Below, piece after piece: positions 48,428-61,345 of a stretch of DNA of 64,000 nt; within the stretch, counting starts at the first letter, position 1, and each line of letters starts with the position of its first letter. The notes beneath the pieces are model-generated. The model did not search any database. It worked only from the letters and a program-made list of their open reading frames with translations, and had not been told where the DNA came from. Both the position numbers and the translations under genes were made by a program. The stretch is from Cornus controversa. Its lineage: Eukaryota > Streptophyta > Magnoliopsida > Cornales > Cornaceae. The stretch lies in NCBI GenBank assembly GCA_026545225.1, contig CM048849.1, positions 51,964,836 through 52,028,835 on the forward strand, read 5' to 3'.

Positions 48428-51400
48428 ATGGGTGACGACAAGACCACAAAACCCTTCGAATCCACATCTCCTTACTACCTCCATCCCTCCGACGGCCCAC
48501 AAATCACAATCTGTCCAATTGTGTTACGTGGTGAGAGCTACAATGAATGGGTTCATTCGATGCGCAATAATTTTCGTGCAAAGAACAAACTAGGCTTCCT
48601 CGATGGAACCATAGCCAAGCCGACGGAAGGAACTCCAGAAGAGTCCTTATGGGTGACGGTTAATTCGACTCTCGTGGGATGGATTCAAAATACCCTTGAT
48701 CTAGTCCTACGCTCATCCGTCCCCCAACCTGACGATGTGAAAGACATGTGGGATGATATTCGACAACGTTTCTCAATCGAAAACGGTCCAAGAATCCATG
48801 AGTTGAAGACGCTTTTGAGTAATTGCAAGCAGCGCGGCCACCCGGTGGTGAATTACTATAACGAATTGCGAAAGATATGGGATGAACTTGCGGGATATTC
48901 TACTGTCCCGACATGTACTTGTGTTGCTGCTACTGAATTTGCTAAAGAAAAGGAGAATGAAAAGGTACATGATTTTCTTGTTGGTTTGGATTCTACTCTT
49001 TATGGCAATGTTGTTTCAAATATTTTGATGATGGAACCTTTGCCGAGCTTAAACACGGCATTTGCTAAAATCGTGACTGAAGAACGTCACCAAACTGTTG
49101 CTCGAGCCCATGAAACCAAATCTGATATTGTCAGTTTCGCGGCACAAGGGGTTGCTAGAGGGCGAAATCTTGCTCGTGGTGGTGAGCGTCCTCGAACCAA
49201 TGGCGTCTGCTCTCATTGCGCCAAACTTGGACATGACCAAGCAAATTATTTTCAACTGATTGGGTTCCCGGATTGGTGGTATTCTGAAAACAGCACCAAT
49301 GGAGGGTAAGGTAGAGATGGAGGCAGGTATGGACGCGGGGGAGGAAGGAGTGCAGGTAGAGGCGGCTGCGGGTCGGTAGCACACACAGCAGCCACCTCGA
49401 AGCCTGCTGCCAATACAGGTTATGCTCAGGCACCCCTACAGGAGTCAGATCATAGCGGCATTCCCGGTCTCTCAGATGATCAGTGGGCTACACTTGTGAA
49501 CATGCTCACCACTTCAAAAGGGCAGTCTTCTTCGACCAAAAAGTTGAGTGGTAAGTTTGATTTTCCCGATCAATGGATCATCGATACCGGATGCTCGAAC
49601 CACATGACTGGTAATGCTAGATTATTTAGCAAATTGATTGATGTTTCTCCTACTTCTGTTGGGCTGCCTAATGGAAAACAAACCATCACTACTAAGGAAG
49701 GCATGATAATTTTGAGCAAAAATATGGTGCTAAATAATATTTTATATGTTCCAGATCTTACTTGTAATTTGTTGTCGGTGTCTCACTTGCTTGCCGATTT
49801 ACATCATTCTGTCATTTTTACTAATAAGCTTTGCATCATACAGGACCGCACTTTGAGGACTCTGATTGGAGCGGGTGAACAATGTGACGGGGTTTACTGG
49901 TTTCGGCCTCTGCGACAACTTCAGGCTTATCAAGTAACTGTGGGAGACAAACGAGAATTGTGGCATCAAAGGCTGGGACACCCCTCTCGGAAAGTAGAAT
50001 TTTTTTTGCCTGATATTATTAGGAGTAATGGCAATAAGGATGTTAGTGTTTTCCATGACCCTTGTGATATTTGTTTAAAAGCCAAGCAAACTAGAAGCAT
50101 GTTTCATTTGAGTAATAATAAAGCCAAAGATATTTTTGATTTAATCCATTGTGATATATGGGGTGCGTATACTTTACCTGCTAGTTGTGGTGCTCATTAT
50201 TTTTTAACCATTGTTGATGACTGTTCTCGAGCCGTATGGGTTTATTTGATGTCTGCAAAATCTGAGGTGCCTCAACTTATTAAGGATTTTTGTAGAATGG
50301 TTAAAACCCAATTTGATAAGTATGTTAAAATTCTAAGAAGTGATAACGGAAGGGAATTTACATGTCTTCATCGGTTTTATGCTGACAATGGTATTATTCA
50401 TCAAACCTCTTGTGTCGATACTCCACAACAAAATGGGAGGGTAGAACGTAAACATAGGCATATTCTTAATGTGGCTCGGGCCTTACTTTTTCAAGCTAAT
50501 CTTCCCATTTCTTTTTTGGGGAGGGGGAGTATAATGACGGCTGCATATATAATAAACCGAACCACTACCTCATTGCTCAATAAACAAACACCTCACGAAA
50601 TTCTCTTTGGTTCACCTCCTAAGTATGATTCCCTTCATGTATTCGGTTGTCTTTGTTTTGTCAAAAATAAACCTCGTGTGAAGGATAAGTTTGGTACTCG
50701 TTCTCGTCGATGTGTATTTGTGGGGTATCCATTTGGTAAAAAAGGGTGGCATTTGTATGACTTAGAGCAAAAGGTGTTCTTTATATCTCGAGATGTTATT
50801 TTTTGTGAAAAACATTTTTCTTTTGCTAGTGAAATCAATTTGCATAATACTGATGATGTGTTTGAACATAAGGAGTAGTATGACACTGTGACTTATTTTG
50901 AGGATACTCCCTTAGCAAGGGGGAGTGAGGAACACTCGATTGTGGCAGGAGGAATTAGTGGTAGGGCTGTGGAGGTTGTGCAGCACGTCACCCCACCTGC
51001 TGGTGGCGACTTGGAGGCTGTCCAGCAGCTTGCTGTTGTTGCAACTTCGAATAATGAGGAGGTTGTGATTAATGAAGCAAATGTTCCGCAAGAAACTGGT
51101 CGAGGTCATCGAATAAAGAAACCTTCTAGTAAACTCAATGGCTTCATCACCAACACTGTTTGAGTTATAAACCCTGTCACATCACCTACAACTGCTCCGT
51201 CAAAGTCCTCAAGTACTCCTTTTCCCATTGCTTATTATGTAAATTGTGATAAGTTTTCTGTGAGACACACCTATTTTTTGGCAGCAATTACTGCAGGCAC
51301 TGAACCCACATCCTTTAAAGAAGCTGTTAAGGACCCTGGTTGGCGGAAAGCAATGCAAGAAGAAATAGATGCTCTTGAGAGAAACGAAACTTGGATTTTA

Positions 51401-52836
51401 GAGGACCTTCCACCCTGGAAGAAGGCAATCGGGTGTAAGTGGGTCTATAAAGTCAAATATCGATCTGATGGTATGGTTGAACGATTAAAGGGGCGCCTAG
51501 TAGTGTACGGGAATCGACAAGTTGCAGGAATTGACTTCAATGAAACATTTGCCCCCGTTGATAAAATGGTCACGGTTCGAACATTTTTGGCTATAGCGGT
51601 GGCAAGAAAGTGGGAACTGCACCAGATGGATGTGCATAACGCTTTTCTACATGGAGATCTTGATGAGGAGGTATATATGCAACTACCTCCTGGCTTTAAT
51701 TCTGCTACTTCGGGTAAGGTGTGTCGATTACGTAAGTCATTGTATGGACTCCGACAAGCGCCTCAGAATTGGTTTGCTAAGCTCTCGACTGCTTTGAAGG
51801 ATATTGGTTTTAAACAATCTTATGCTGATTACTCATTGTTTAGCTATTCCAAGGGTGATGTTGCTTTACATGTTCTTGTGTATGTGGATGACATTATAAT
51901 TACAGGTTCTTCTTCTTTGGCCATCGACAAATTGAAGCACCAACTAAGTGTGAGATTTTATATGAAAGACTTGGGCGTTCTCAAGTATTTTCTCGGCATT
52001 GAAGTAGCACGTGGGAAGGACGGTTTGTTTCTTTCACAACGCAAATATGTTCTTGACATTATAAGTGAGGCCGGATTAGTTGGAGCACGCCCTGCTTCTA
52101 CACCCATGGAACAAAACCACCATCTTGCCACCATCAATGGCGCCGTCTTTGATGATCTGGAAAAGTACAGGCGACTTGTCAGACACCTAATCTACTTGAC
52201 GATTACACGGCCTGAATTGTGTTACTCCGTACATATATTAGCTCAGTTTATGGGTGATCCTCGTGTTGAACATTGGGACACAACTTTGAGAGTTTTGCGG
52301 TATTTGAAAGGTTATCCTGGACAGGGTATTTTACTGCACAGGGAGAGTAATTTTTAACTCTATGCCTTTTGTGACAGTGACTGGGCAAGTTGCCCTATGA
52401 CTCGGAGATCATTGACTGGTTACTTTGTTTATTAGGATCTTCTCCTGTTTCTTGGAAAACAAAAAAACAGCCAACTGTTTCTTGATCTTCTGCGGAGACC
52501 GAGTATAGGTCTATGGCCACTACTACTTGTGAGTTAAAGTGGTTGAAATCCCTTTTGGCTTGTTTTGGGATACAACATGTGCGTCCCATACGATTATTTT
52601 GTGATAGTCAAGTTGCTCTCTATATAGCGGCTAATCCGATTTTTCATGAAAGAACGAAACATATAGAAATGGATTGTCACTTTGTTTATGATGCCTTGCA
52701 AGATGGAACAATTTCTACGTCTCATATTCGGACCGGTGCACAGCTAGCGGATATTTTGACCAAGGCTCTTGGTAAATCACAATTTTATTTACTCCTTCGC
52801 AAGTTGGGCATTTGCAATCTCCATGCTCCAACTTGA
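48428..52836 (+). pseudogene. Copia gag-pol, inactivated
   Basis: The single polyprotein frame runs from 48428, interrupted by in-frame stops at 49307-49309, 50876-50878, 51161-51163 and 52355-52357, then a frameshift near 52430 and a further stop near 52483; RNase H resumes in another frame to 52836. Order: gag (SYNEWVHSMRNNFRAKNKL, then a knuckle C-x2-C-x4-H with Tyr instead of the last Cys), protease (DTGCSNHMTGN, about 49590), integrase with HHCC (LWHQRLGHPS, CDICLKAK) and core (HCDIWGAY, RSDNGREF, PQQNGRVERKH), RT with VYVDDIIITG near 51880, and RNase H (FCDSQVALYIAANPIFHERT). All enzymatic motifs remain readable, so decay is by point changes rather than large deletions. Confidence 0.92.
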
Positions 52837-52843
52837 GGGGGAG
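52833..52843 (+). other. Polypurine tract
   Basis: TTGAGGGGGAG sits immediately before the 3' LTR. Confidence 0.85.
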
Positions 52844-53090
52844 TATTAGTGGCAATAACGTGTGAATATCTTTGTGATTATTCTATAAATATTCCCTAGG
52901 CTAGGCTATGTTAAGATGAGTTGTATGATTGATTTTCTTTCCTAACAACTTATTTGCTACCTAGTTTAGCTTTGCTATTTATGTAAATCTTCTTGCTGTA
53001 CAAGAAAAGATAGAAATAGCTTTGTATATATATCCCACTGCGGACCAAATTAAAGAAAAAAAAGGAAATCATTTTCCACAAAACACTTTA
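52844..53090 (+). repeat. 3' LTR of the Copia element
   Basis: The LTR is 247 bp, follows the polypurine tract and is followed by the TATTC target duplication. Confidence 0.92.
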
Positions 53091-53095
53091 TATTC

Positions 53096-54736
53096 TGCTG
53101 CTTGCCAAGAATATTTGTGATCTTCAAAAACTAGTTATCTGGGCAGGGCTTAAGGGCGCCTCCAAATTTGGATAGCCTCCGATTTTAAAATATATCCTAT
53201 TACTACTAGGGCCTTTCTCATTTAATTCACATCATTTTGTTTTTTATTCTTTCTCAACATTTTTCAGAAGTCTATCATACATCTTAAATAATGTCTCTTT
53301 TCCATCACTTTTTTTGTTTACTTTTTCCCATATCACCCACTATCTTCTTCACCTTAGAGACCCATCCGTTGACGGCAAATTTTTGTAACGAATGCATTAT
53401 TTTTCTCCAATGAAAAAAATATACATTTGTCCCCGATAAGAGATCTGATATTTGACTTTTTTTATTGAAAAAGTGTAAAAATTTGTTATTGTTTGGGTGG
53501 GATGCTGGTGCTCATGACTAATAGTTGTAGGCTATGTTAACCGGTCTAGATTCTATATGTATCATGTATTACTCCTTTTATACTTGTTATTTCACCCCAT
53601 TTATATGGGGATAAAGGCATTTTAGTTTCCAGTGTTTTGGAGGTGGATTTTCTTAATCGTTGTAATTTGTTTAATGATAGAACCTTATAAAGATGATCCT
53701 AAAGTTTTCACTGTCATTTCGACAGTTTGTTGGATTGACGTGGTAATTTAACGATTGCACACCAAATTTTAACCATCGTTCTCACCACTTTACATTACTC
53801 TAAAGTTTAACCCACCTCGTGCACACATTTAAACAACAATTGTGTAACTACTCTTCCACTCAACTTTTCAATCAGAAATCTTCTAGATATTTACAATTCT
53901 ATACTTTACAAAATATCTACAAGCTGTACGATACGTTAGAATCTTCAATTCCATTCATTTACTTGGGTCTTCTTATCAAAAAATAAATTCATGTTGCTGC
54001 CACAAGGAATCGAGCCTCCTCCCTCTTTAAATTAGTCCTACACTCTAACCACCTTTCCATCACTATATTATGTTAATATAAGATGTAATAATAATATTTA
54101 ATATATCAAACTGAAAGTTTAGACTAAGTTTAAAATATTAATTAAATTACAATAATATTTCCTCCATTTAAATATAACAAAAAAAACATTATAAATTATA
54201 TTATTAACTAAATCAATGACCCAATTTTCACTATCTTAAAATCAAATAAAAACAATAATCTCACTCAAATAATAAAGCATCGAGAACAAACATTAAGTAT
54301 AGATCTCATTGAATTAACATATTTTTTAGATCCTCATTAATATCTCTCAACATTATTACAATATTAACATTCTAATATATATTAATGTTGAAGTATTATT
54401 GACAAAAAATAAAGGAGTGGTATAACTTATATTACTTTAATTAATGTGCTACACTATATATCTCAGAACACTAAAGAAAAAATTAATTTCATAAAATTAA
54501 ATATTCAGAATAAATGGTTTAAACCTATCAATTAATCTAATTGAGTTTTTAGACATATGACTAACTAATTAGAATAATATACTATATATCTTGGGACACT
54601 GTAACTATTGTACGATAAGTTATTACTTATTATTTTTATGGGCAAAGTCAGTTCCAATCATAATGGCAATTGGATGTTGTGTATTCACATAGAGTGAATA
54701 AGAAATAGAGATAGGACATTAGAAGGGACATACAAG

Positions 54737-54784
<48 letters not shown>

Positions 54785-56137
54785 TGACGGCAAGAAGAAA
54801 AAAATCTTGAAAAGTTAGAAAGTTGGTCGGATTGTCGGAAACAAGATCCACACTTTTAGGATGATCATCAGTCAGTCCCATTTGGTTATCTTCCAGATTT
54901 GTGAGATAGATACACAGATGTATTGTAAAGTTAGGAATAAAATGTGTATAAGTATGTTATGTAGATTATTTACATTTCAATTGGGGATTTCTATTAATTG
55001 ATGTATAAATCATGCACGTTAGTGTAAATCTTGGTTGTACTAATAATTTGAATTGTAAGTTTTATATTAATCTTCAATTAAACTAGATGTTTAGATTAAA
55101 TGATTTAAACTCATCAATTAATCTAATTGATTTTTTAGACAGTTGACTAATTAATCAAATTGTGATAAAATAGAAGAATATATAATATATAACTGGCTCA
55201 CCAATCACATTTAGCAAAAGTAATAAGTTTTTAGTGATTTTTTGATAGAAATAAGTTTTTAGTGAGTTTTAATTAATTTAGGGAAATTTATTATTGGAGA
55301 CCATTTAGCATAAGTAATGATTCATTTATAAATTGCATGTCCATGTCTTTATTTAAAAAGTGAGTAGTTATTTTTTTACTAAATCAATGAATACTAATAG
55401 ATTTAAGAATGAAATATATGAAAATTTATACTATATATAATATATTAGAAGATAAAAAAATTATATATAATACACGTCAGAACAAGTAGTGTGAAAAAGT
55501 GGTAAAAGAACTCTTCTCATATATGTTTAAATGTTTTTAACATTTTAAAACAAATTTACAATATTAAGCTTTATATTTTTTATATTTTAAAATGAATTAA
55601 TAAATATTAATGCTAAAGTATTATAAGTAAAATAAAAAGTTTATAGCATTATACTAGTATTTTGGTGCTTAGCTTCTTAAAGAAATCCAATAAATATAAT
55701 TATTGGTCTAATATAACATGAAGAAGCTGCTGGCATTATGGCTTGAGTGCCAAGACAAAATGGATTGAGTGCAGGTTCGATTCTCCATAGCAGCAAACTT
55801 TTTATATATATTAGCTTCGGGTTGATTGGGTTCGTATTACGGGCCGGGCTCGGGTTGAGTTCGGGTTGGAATTCATACCAGCCCGGGCCCGGACCGAATT
55901 AAAATCGGGTTCTAAAATTCCAGCCCAGGCCCGTCCCGAGGTTCAATATTTACAACCTAGGCCCGAAAATTTTCGGGCTGGGCTCGGGCTGGGTCGGGTT
56001 GAACCCGCCCGAGTTGCAGCCCTACACAATTGTGAAATACTCTAAGAACTCAACTCTCCTCATGCATGCCATGCAGAGTATTTCTCAGCGATCGTGTGCA
56101 CCTCTATTGTCATATGTCATCGGTCTGACGTAATCTC
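53096..56137. other. AT-rich intergenic DNA with tRNA-like fragments
   Basis: No gene is supported. Contents: a minus-strand box A/box B-like stretch at about 53998-54064; a (TA)n microsatellite at about 54742-54780; two related blocks at about 54508-54575 and 55092-55160; a tRNA-like GAGTGCAGGTTCGATTCTCC near 55769; and a GC-rich patch at about 55815-56020 made of repeated GGGCTCGGGTTG/CCCGGGCCC text. Confidence 0.55.
55815..56026. repeat. GC-rich repeat ending in CAGCCCTACA
   Basis: It is built of GGGCTCGGG, CGGGTTG and their complements, which makes it strongly self-complementary. The right end (CAGCCCTACA) resembles the TAGGGCTG terminus of hAT-type MITEs; the left end is not clear. Confidence 0.4.
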
Positions 56138-57074
56138 TGAAATTTTCTACAAATTTCACGCATGAGGTGATTAGTCTCACACATAAAACATAAGGGATAC
56201 TTATAACTGATAGCAAACAAGCATACAATACATGAACAAAATAAAAAAAATTATAAAAGCTGAAAGAAAAGTCTAATTGAAATAAATAATAATGTTAAAT
56301 AAACGTAATGCAAGTCTGAACGACACAACTTGGAAGTCCCGTAACTCAAGGACCCCTTAACTAAAAATCATAAAAGTAAACACTTTATGAAATTATATAA
56401 GTCCCTCTGAACTCTGTTAAGGAATAGATGACTGCCACACTCTATGAACTTCACGCTCCAACCTTGAGGTGAAAATTGACTGGGACCTAAATTATCAACA
56501 ATGTGGGTTAAACCCACGAGTAAGTTCCCTCTACTACCACTCAATTAGAGAACTGACAAACATACCCTCTATATGAGGATAGAAAAAATATTTAGATACA
56601 ATTATACTATTTAATCATTTAATCTTCTGTCTCATAAATAATTAGAACTATATTCTAAACCAATCCATCCATTATCACAATAAAGGTAGAACAAATTTTT
56701 AAATTCAAACCATAGGCAATCCTAACATGACTGAACACACTAAGTTTTCTAGGCAATCCTACCATGCCTTCCTCCATATTTTACAAATGCCTTACTAGAC
56801 AATATGCAACCTAACTTGCCTCCATCAATAATCCTTCTACAAAATACCAAACTTATGTTTACTTACAATTAAATATAACCCATCAGCTCATAAACATATC
56901 CACTATTAACCCTGTCACCCAAGAATAGAACAGCCCCACACACTACACTAACCCATCTGTTATCATATTGCAAGCGCAAATTAGTTTTAAGTTTACACAA
57001 GAGGCGATCCTAACATGCCCGAATACACATCGAGTAATTTTCTTATTAGATATTAGGCAATCCTAACATGCTCC

Positions 57075-57235
57075 AAATATAATGTAAAGATACCTTATTA
57101 GATGTTAGGCAATCCTGTCATGCTTAAATATAATGTACAGATATCTTATTAGGTATTAGGCAATCCTGACATGCCCAAAAAAATATAATGTATAGATACC
57201 TTATTAAGTATTGGACAATCCTAACATGCCTAAAA
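57075..57235. repeat. LTR tandem repeat, three units
   Basis: Units of about 50-60 bp carry GATACCTTATTAGGTATTAG followed by CAATCCTGACATGCC and an AATATAATGTA linker. There are three units here against ten in the other LTR. Confidence 0.8.
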
Positions 57236-57886
57236 ATATCTAAACATCAAGTATATCTAAACCTAGGTTTCTGTGCATAATCTGTCTTTAAAAGACTTAT
57301 TAGAATTTTCAAAAAAATTCTTAAATTTTTCGGCAATTTAAAACATTTTTTTCCTAATTTTCTAAATTTTTTTAAAAAAACTTAAAATTAAAAAAATAAT
57401 TAAATATTCCGAACTGGGCCTAGTGGGTAGGCTCGACGAGTGGGACCGGACCACCACCTTTCTGGTCCCCTTCGGCCACCGGAGGTGGCCGCACGTGCAC
57501 CAGGTGCCGGCAGCACTCGTGGGCGTCGCGCGACCCATTTTCTTCTTCTCCTTTCTTTTGGCTTTCTATATCAATTTCCAATGGCTACTGTACAGTCGCG
57601 ACAGCCATATTCCAGGCCATTTTTCGACCTTCTCCGGCCACCAAAACCTATGTTTGAATATACCATTCAACTCCTCTCGGTCTAAGCTATGTATTGGTAC
57701 CAAAATCCCCACCATTCATAGCCTAAATAAAAAAGCCTCAATTTCAAGTTTTAAGGTTCTTCAATTTCAAACTCAAATTATCGTCAAATCACCCAACGAA
57801 TCACCACCAAACTTACAAGTACTATTCGGAAGAGTAAGATCAACAATTTAATCAGAACAAAAATCTTCAAAAATGACATTAACATT

Positions 57887-57887
<1 letters not shown>

Positions 57888-57927
<40 letters not shown>
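57888..57927. repeat. (CA)n microsatellite
   Basis: About 20 CA units lie inside the 3' LTR, followed by a short TA run. Confidence 0.92.
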
Positions 57928-57939
<12 letters not shown>

Positions 57940-58341
57940 CCCATATATACACGTATATACATGTGAGAATTTACACCATAGCTGTACCAAGTCCACAGAT
58001 TATTCATGTTTAATCAAACAAAAATTCCTTAGCATGCATAATCATACTAATACATAGTTATATGCAAAAATATACGTACAATCAAACAATACAAATATTT
58101 ATCTATGTTTACAAGTTCAAAGGAGAAGTGAAAAGATTGAACTTGCCTTATGATTTTGAACAAAATCACTTTCTCTCCCTTTTTTCGGCGTTTACCGTTC
58201 TTTCCCTGTCTGTGCATAAAAACTCTCTATGTGTAGAAACTACTGAACCCTAATTTCTTTTTCTCTTATTTTATTTTCTTTCTAGAAAAATTAAAAAAAT
58301 TCCTAAATAATTAAAATAATAAATATAAATATATTTAGCCC

Positions 58342-58344
<3 letters not shown>

Positions 58345-58369
<25 letters not shown>
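58345..58369. repeat. (TA)n microsatellite
   Basis: About a dozen TA units lie inside the 3' LTR. Confidence 0.88.
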
Positions 58370-58372
<3 letters not shown>

Positions 58373-58599
58373 AACTCAAAAGTGTAGCCCAACTCTCCCT
58401 AGCCCAGACTGAAAAAAATAAAAATAAAAGAAAATCCAAAAGTATGGTCCAACCTAAAAAAATAAAATAAAATAAAACCTGAAACATTTAACATTTAAAA
58501 CACTCACTACACAATTTAAACAAATAAACAACTTAGCATTTAAAACACTAAATCAACTATTAAAACAATTAGGGCAATTTAAACACACAGAGCATTTAA

Positions 58600-59900
58600 A
58601 AGGTCTGGATATTTTGCCTTCATTTCATCCTCCCTTTCCCAAGTGGACTCCGCCTCATTGTGGTGGTTCCACTAAACCCGAACTAAAGGAATGGTCTTGG
58701 AATGAAGGACTTGATTTCTACGATCAAGAATATAGTAAAGTTATTCCACATATGTTGCATCTGGCTACAACTCAATCTCCCCAACCTCAATGTGCTGATA
58801 GGTATCTTTATTCCTAAGGAATTTTCGCAACATAGACACATGAAAGACATTATGCACTCTGTGCATTGTGTCTAGTAACGCCAATTTATATGCTACTGCC
58901 CCAATCCTATCAGTAATCATGATAGGACCCACAAAATAAGGCAATAACTTCTCATTTTTCCCAAACCACATTACTCCCTTCATGAGAGAAACCTTGAGTA
59001 AAACTTGATCCCTCACCTTCAACTCTAGTACTCGAGTTCTCCAATCAGCATAACTCTTCTGTCTACTTTTGATCAGTTTGCATACGATCTCTAATAAGAG
59101 CGACTTTCTCGAATATGTCCTTAATTCAGGATCCAATAATCTATTTTCTCCAACCTCTAACCAGCATACATGCGACTTATATGGTCGCTCATACAAAGCC
59201 TCAAATGGTGATATACCAATAATCTTTTGATAACTATTGTTATAAGCAAACTCAACAAGTAACAAGTAACTCTCCCAATTACCTTTGAAGTAGAGCACAC
59301 ATGCTCACAACATATCCTCTAAAATCTAATTTACACTCTCAGTCTAACCATCGGTCTGAGGGTGATAGGTTGTACTAAGATGCAAAGCTGTACCCATAGC
59401 CTGTTAAAAACTCTCCCAAAACCCTGAAACAAAGTTTGGATCTCTATTTGATATAATGGACAAATGTATGCCGTGGAGCTTCACTATCTCTGTAATGTAA
59501 AGCTCCGCCTATTGCGCTGAGGTGTAACTCGAGCGAACTAGTAAGAAATTGGCTAATTTTGTCAACCTGTCCACTATCATCCAAATAATATCATGATTCC
59601 GCTGTGAGGTGCGAAGTCCAACAATGAAATCTATAGAAATGCTCTCCCACTTCCACTCCGGTATAGGCAGCAGTTGTAAAGATCTTGGCAGTTTTTAGTG
59701 ATCAATCTTGATCATTTGACAAGTGTTACACTTAGAGACAAATATAGCAATGTTAGGCCTGCCCACCAAAACTGTCATTTCATGTCTTGATACATTTTAT
59801 CCCCTCATAGGTGTACCGAAAACTGAGAACTGTGGGCCTTGCTCATCAATGCCCTCCTCAAATCATCCTTGGGAGGAACCACTAACTGCCCTTTGTATCG
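58600..59900 (-). pseudogene. Gypsy integrase with chromodomain trace
   Basis: From high to low coordinates: H2C2 region (HSSQFSVHL, then CNTCQMIKIDH), core with IDFIVGL, SNRDPNF and HPQTDG-TESVN (the three acidic residues recognisable, with stops at the dash and elsewhere), then an open 177-codon part (59298-58765) covering FAYNNSYQ, YERPYKSHVCW, QKSYADWR and VFHVSMLRKFL. Beyond it, broken frames around 58600-58700 resemble the end of a chromodomain (W-E-x-E-D-E-M). It is inactivated by stops. Confidence 0.82.
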
Positions 59901-60179
59901 TAATCCTCCATCCGTACTCACCCACTGTATGAAATGATATCTCTCCAGATTTTAACTCAATCACTTTCTCTATGCACTGCGAGTAAGTAAGCTGATCTGA
60001 AATTACCCTCTATATGATAGTAGGTGTAACCACTACACACGTTACAAAAGCTTCAACTAAGTCATCAACACTTCTCAAATCATTTCATTCTATTTCAAAT
60101 AAAGCTGAAAGACTACCATAGGATCGGCGACTAGGTGCATCAGCTACTACATTCGCTTTCCTTTGGTGTTATTGGATGG

Positions 60180-60911
60180 AAAAGTGATAATCTTTTACGA
60201 ATTCCAACCACCTGCAATGCCTCATATTCAGCTCTTTCTGTGAGAACAGATATTGCAAACTCTTGTGGTCACTGAATAATCTAAAAGTCTTCCCCAAGAG
60301 ATAATGCCTCCAGATCCTCAAGGCGAAACCACAACTGTTAACTTTAAATCACGAGTTGGGTAATTAAGCTCGTGAGGCTTAAGCTTACGTGAAGTGTATG
60401 ATATTGGTCTCTCCTCCTACATCAATACACATCCTAGACCCTGCAATGATGCATTGGTATATACTAAGTACTCAATACCGCTCTAAGGGGTAGCTAGAAC
60501 AGGTGCAGTTGTCAACCTGCTATTCAACTCATCAAACGCCGCCTGACAAGATTCATCTCACACGAATGACACACCCTTTTTAGTCAGATGAATGAGTGGG
60601 CTAGCAATCTTGGAGAAACCCTATATGAACTTACGATAATAACCAGCTAACCTCAATAAACTACAAATCTCTGTGGGTGAGGTAGGCTGCCCCCACTCTA
60701 ACATTGCTAACACCTTGCTTGGATCGATAACTATTCCCTTCTCAGATACTACATAACCCAAGAACTTCACCTCCTTCTGCCAGAAATCACATTTCTCAAA
60801 ATTTGCATACAACTGGTGATCTCTCAGTGTATGCAAAACAATACTGAGATGTCTAGCGTGATCTTCCTCTGACCTAGAAATAGGCCTAGTGCCTGAAACT
60901 AAATAAATCAT
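60180..60911 (-). pseudogene. Gypsy RT C-terminus and RNase H
   Basis: The open part (60911-60621) starts at the tail of the RT palm (SRSEEDHARHLSIVLHTLRD, FEKCDFWQKEVKFLGYVVS) and leads into RNase H. RNase H continues with stops (IASPLIHLTKKGVSF, then YTNASLQGLGCVLM, then ISYTSRKLKPHELNY). The RT fingers and palm with the catalytic YxDD are absent: the sequence before SRSEEDH is the end of the protease-RT linker (VSGTRPI). Confidence 0.85.
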
Positions 60912-60971
60912 AAAGTTTATCTCACGACTCGGTGATAGCCTTGGAATTTCCTAAAACACATCCTAAAAGTC

Positions 60972-61345
60972 TCACACCACTGGAATGGAATCCATAGAAA
61001 CTGTAATTCCCTCTAAAGACTCTTTACTAATAAAGAATAGGTGAGTACTAGACCCTCCATTTGATTGTAGCATAACAACCAAATACATCTTCTGACCCAG
61101 TATAGCAAAAATAATTACTTTATTACGGTAACTTACATAGGCAGGATAATGCGATAACCAATCCATCCCGAGTATGATATCATATGAATTCATGTCTAGG
61201 ACCAATAGGTCTGCCAAGAACCTGAGTTTGCCAATGTTTATAGTGACCTGACTACAGCGTTCCCGTAAAACTGTACTAACCCCCAATGGTGTAGCAATAC
61301 TAAATAAAAAACTACATGGCTGAATAGCTATACCAGATAGTCTAA
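60972..61345 (-). pseudogene. Gypsy protease, N-terminally truncated
   Basis: It retains the C-terminal half of a retroviral-type aspartic protease of the plant Gypsy kind (ERCSQVTINIGKLRFLADLL, then DMNSYDIILGMDWLSHYPAY). The catalytic D-S/T-G is not present upstream. Gag is missing: only about 200 bp separate this from the primer site. Confidence 0.8.

Larger units (their letters stand above)
48053..53090 (+). mobile_element. Near full-length Copia retrotransposon (Ale/Retrofit-like)
   Basis: The element is 5,038 bp with LTRs of 249 and 247 bp, primer site, gag-pol region, polypurine tract and a perfect 5-bp target duplication TATTC (48048-48052 and 53091-53095). The LTRs start TATTAG and end CTTTA rather than TG...CA. 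By eye they differ at roughly a dozen positions, so the insertion is moderately recent. The coding region carries several stops and a frameshift, so it is no longer autonomous. Lineage placement rests on gag ending GFPDWW and on general pol style, and is tentative. Confidence 0.92.
56138..58590 (-). repeat. 3' LTR of the Gypsy element
   Basis: The LTR is about 2.45 kb. Its end (CA on the minus strand at 56139-56138) is fixed by comparison with the other LTR; its start near 58590 is approximate. It contains three tandem units at about 57075-57235, a (CA)n tract and a (TA)n tract. Confidence 0.75.

Noticed and set aside
54648-54881. 77-codon minus-strand ORF spanning a (TA)n tract
   Set aside because: Part of the frame is translated microsatellite (IYIYIY) and the rest has no recognisable domain.
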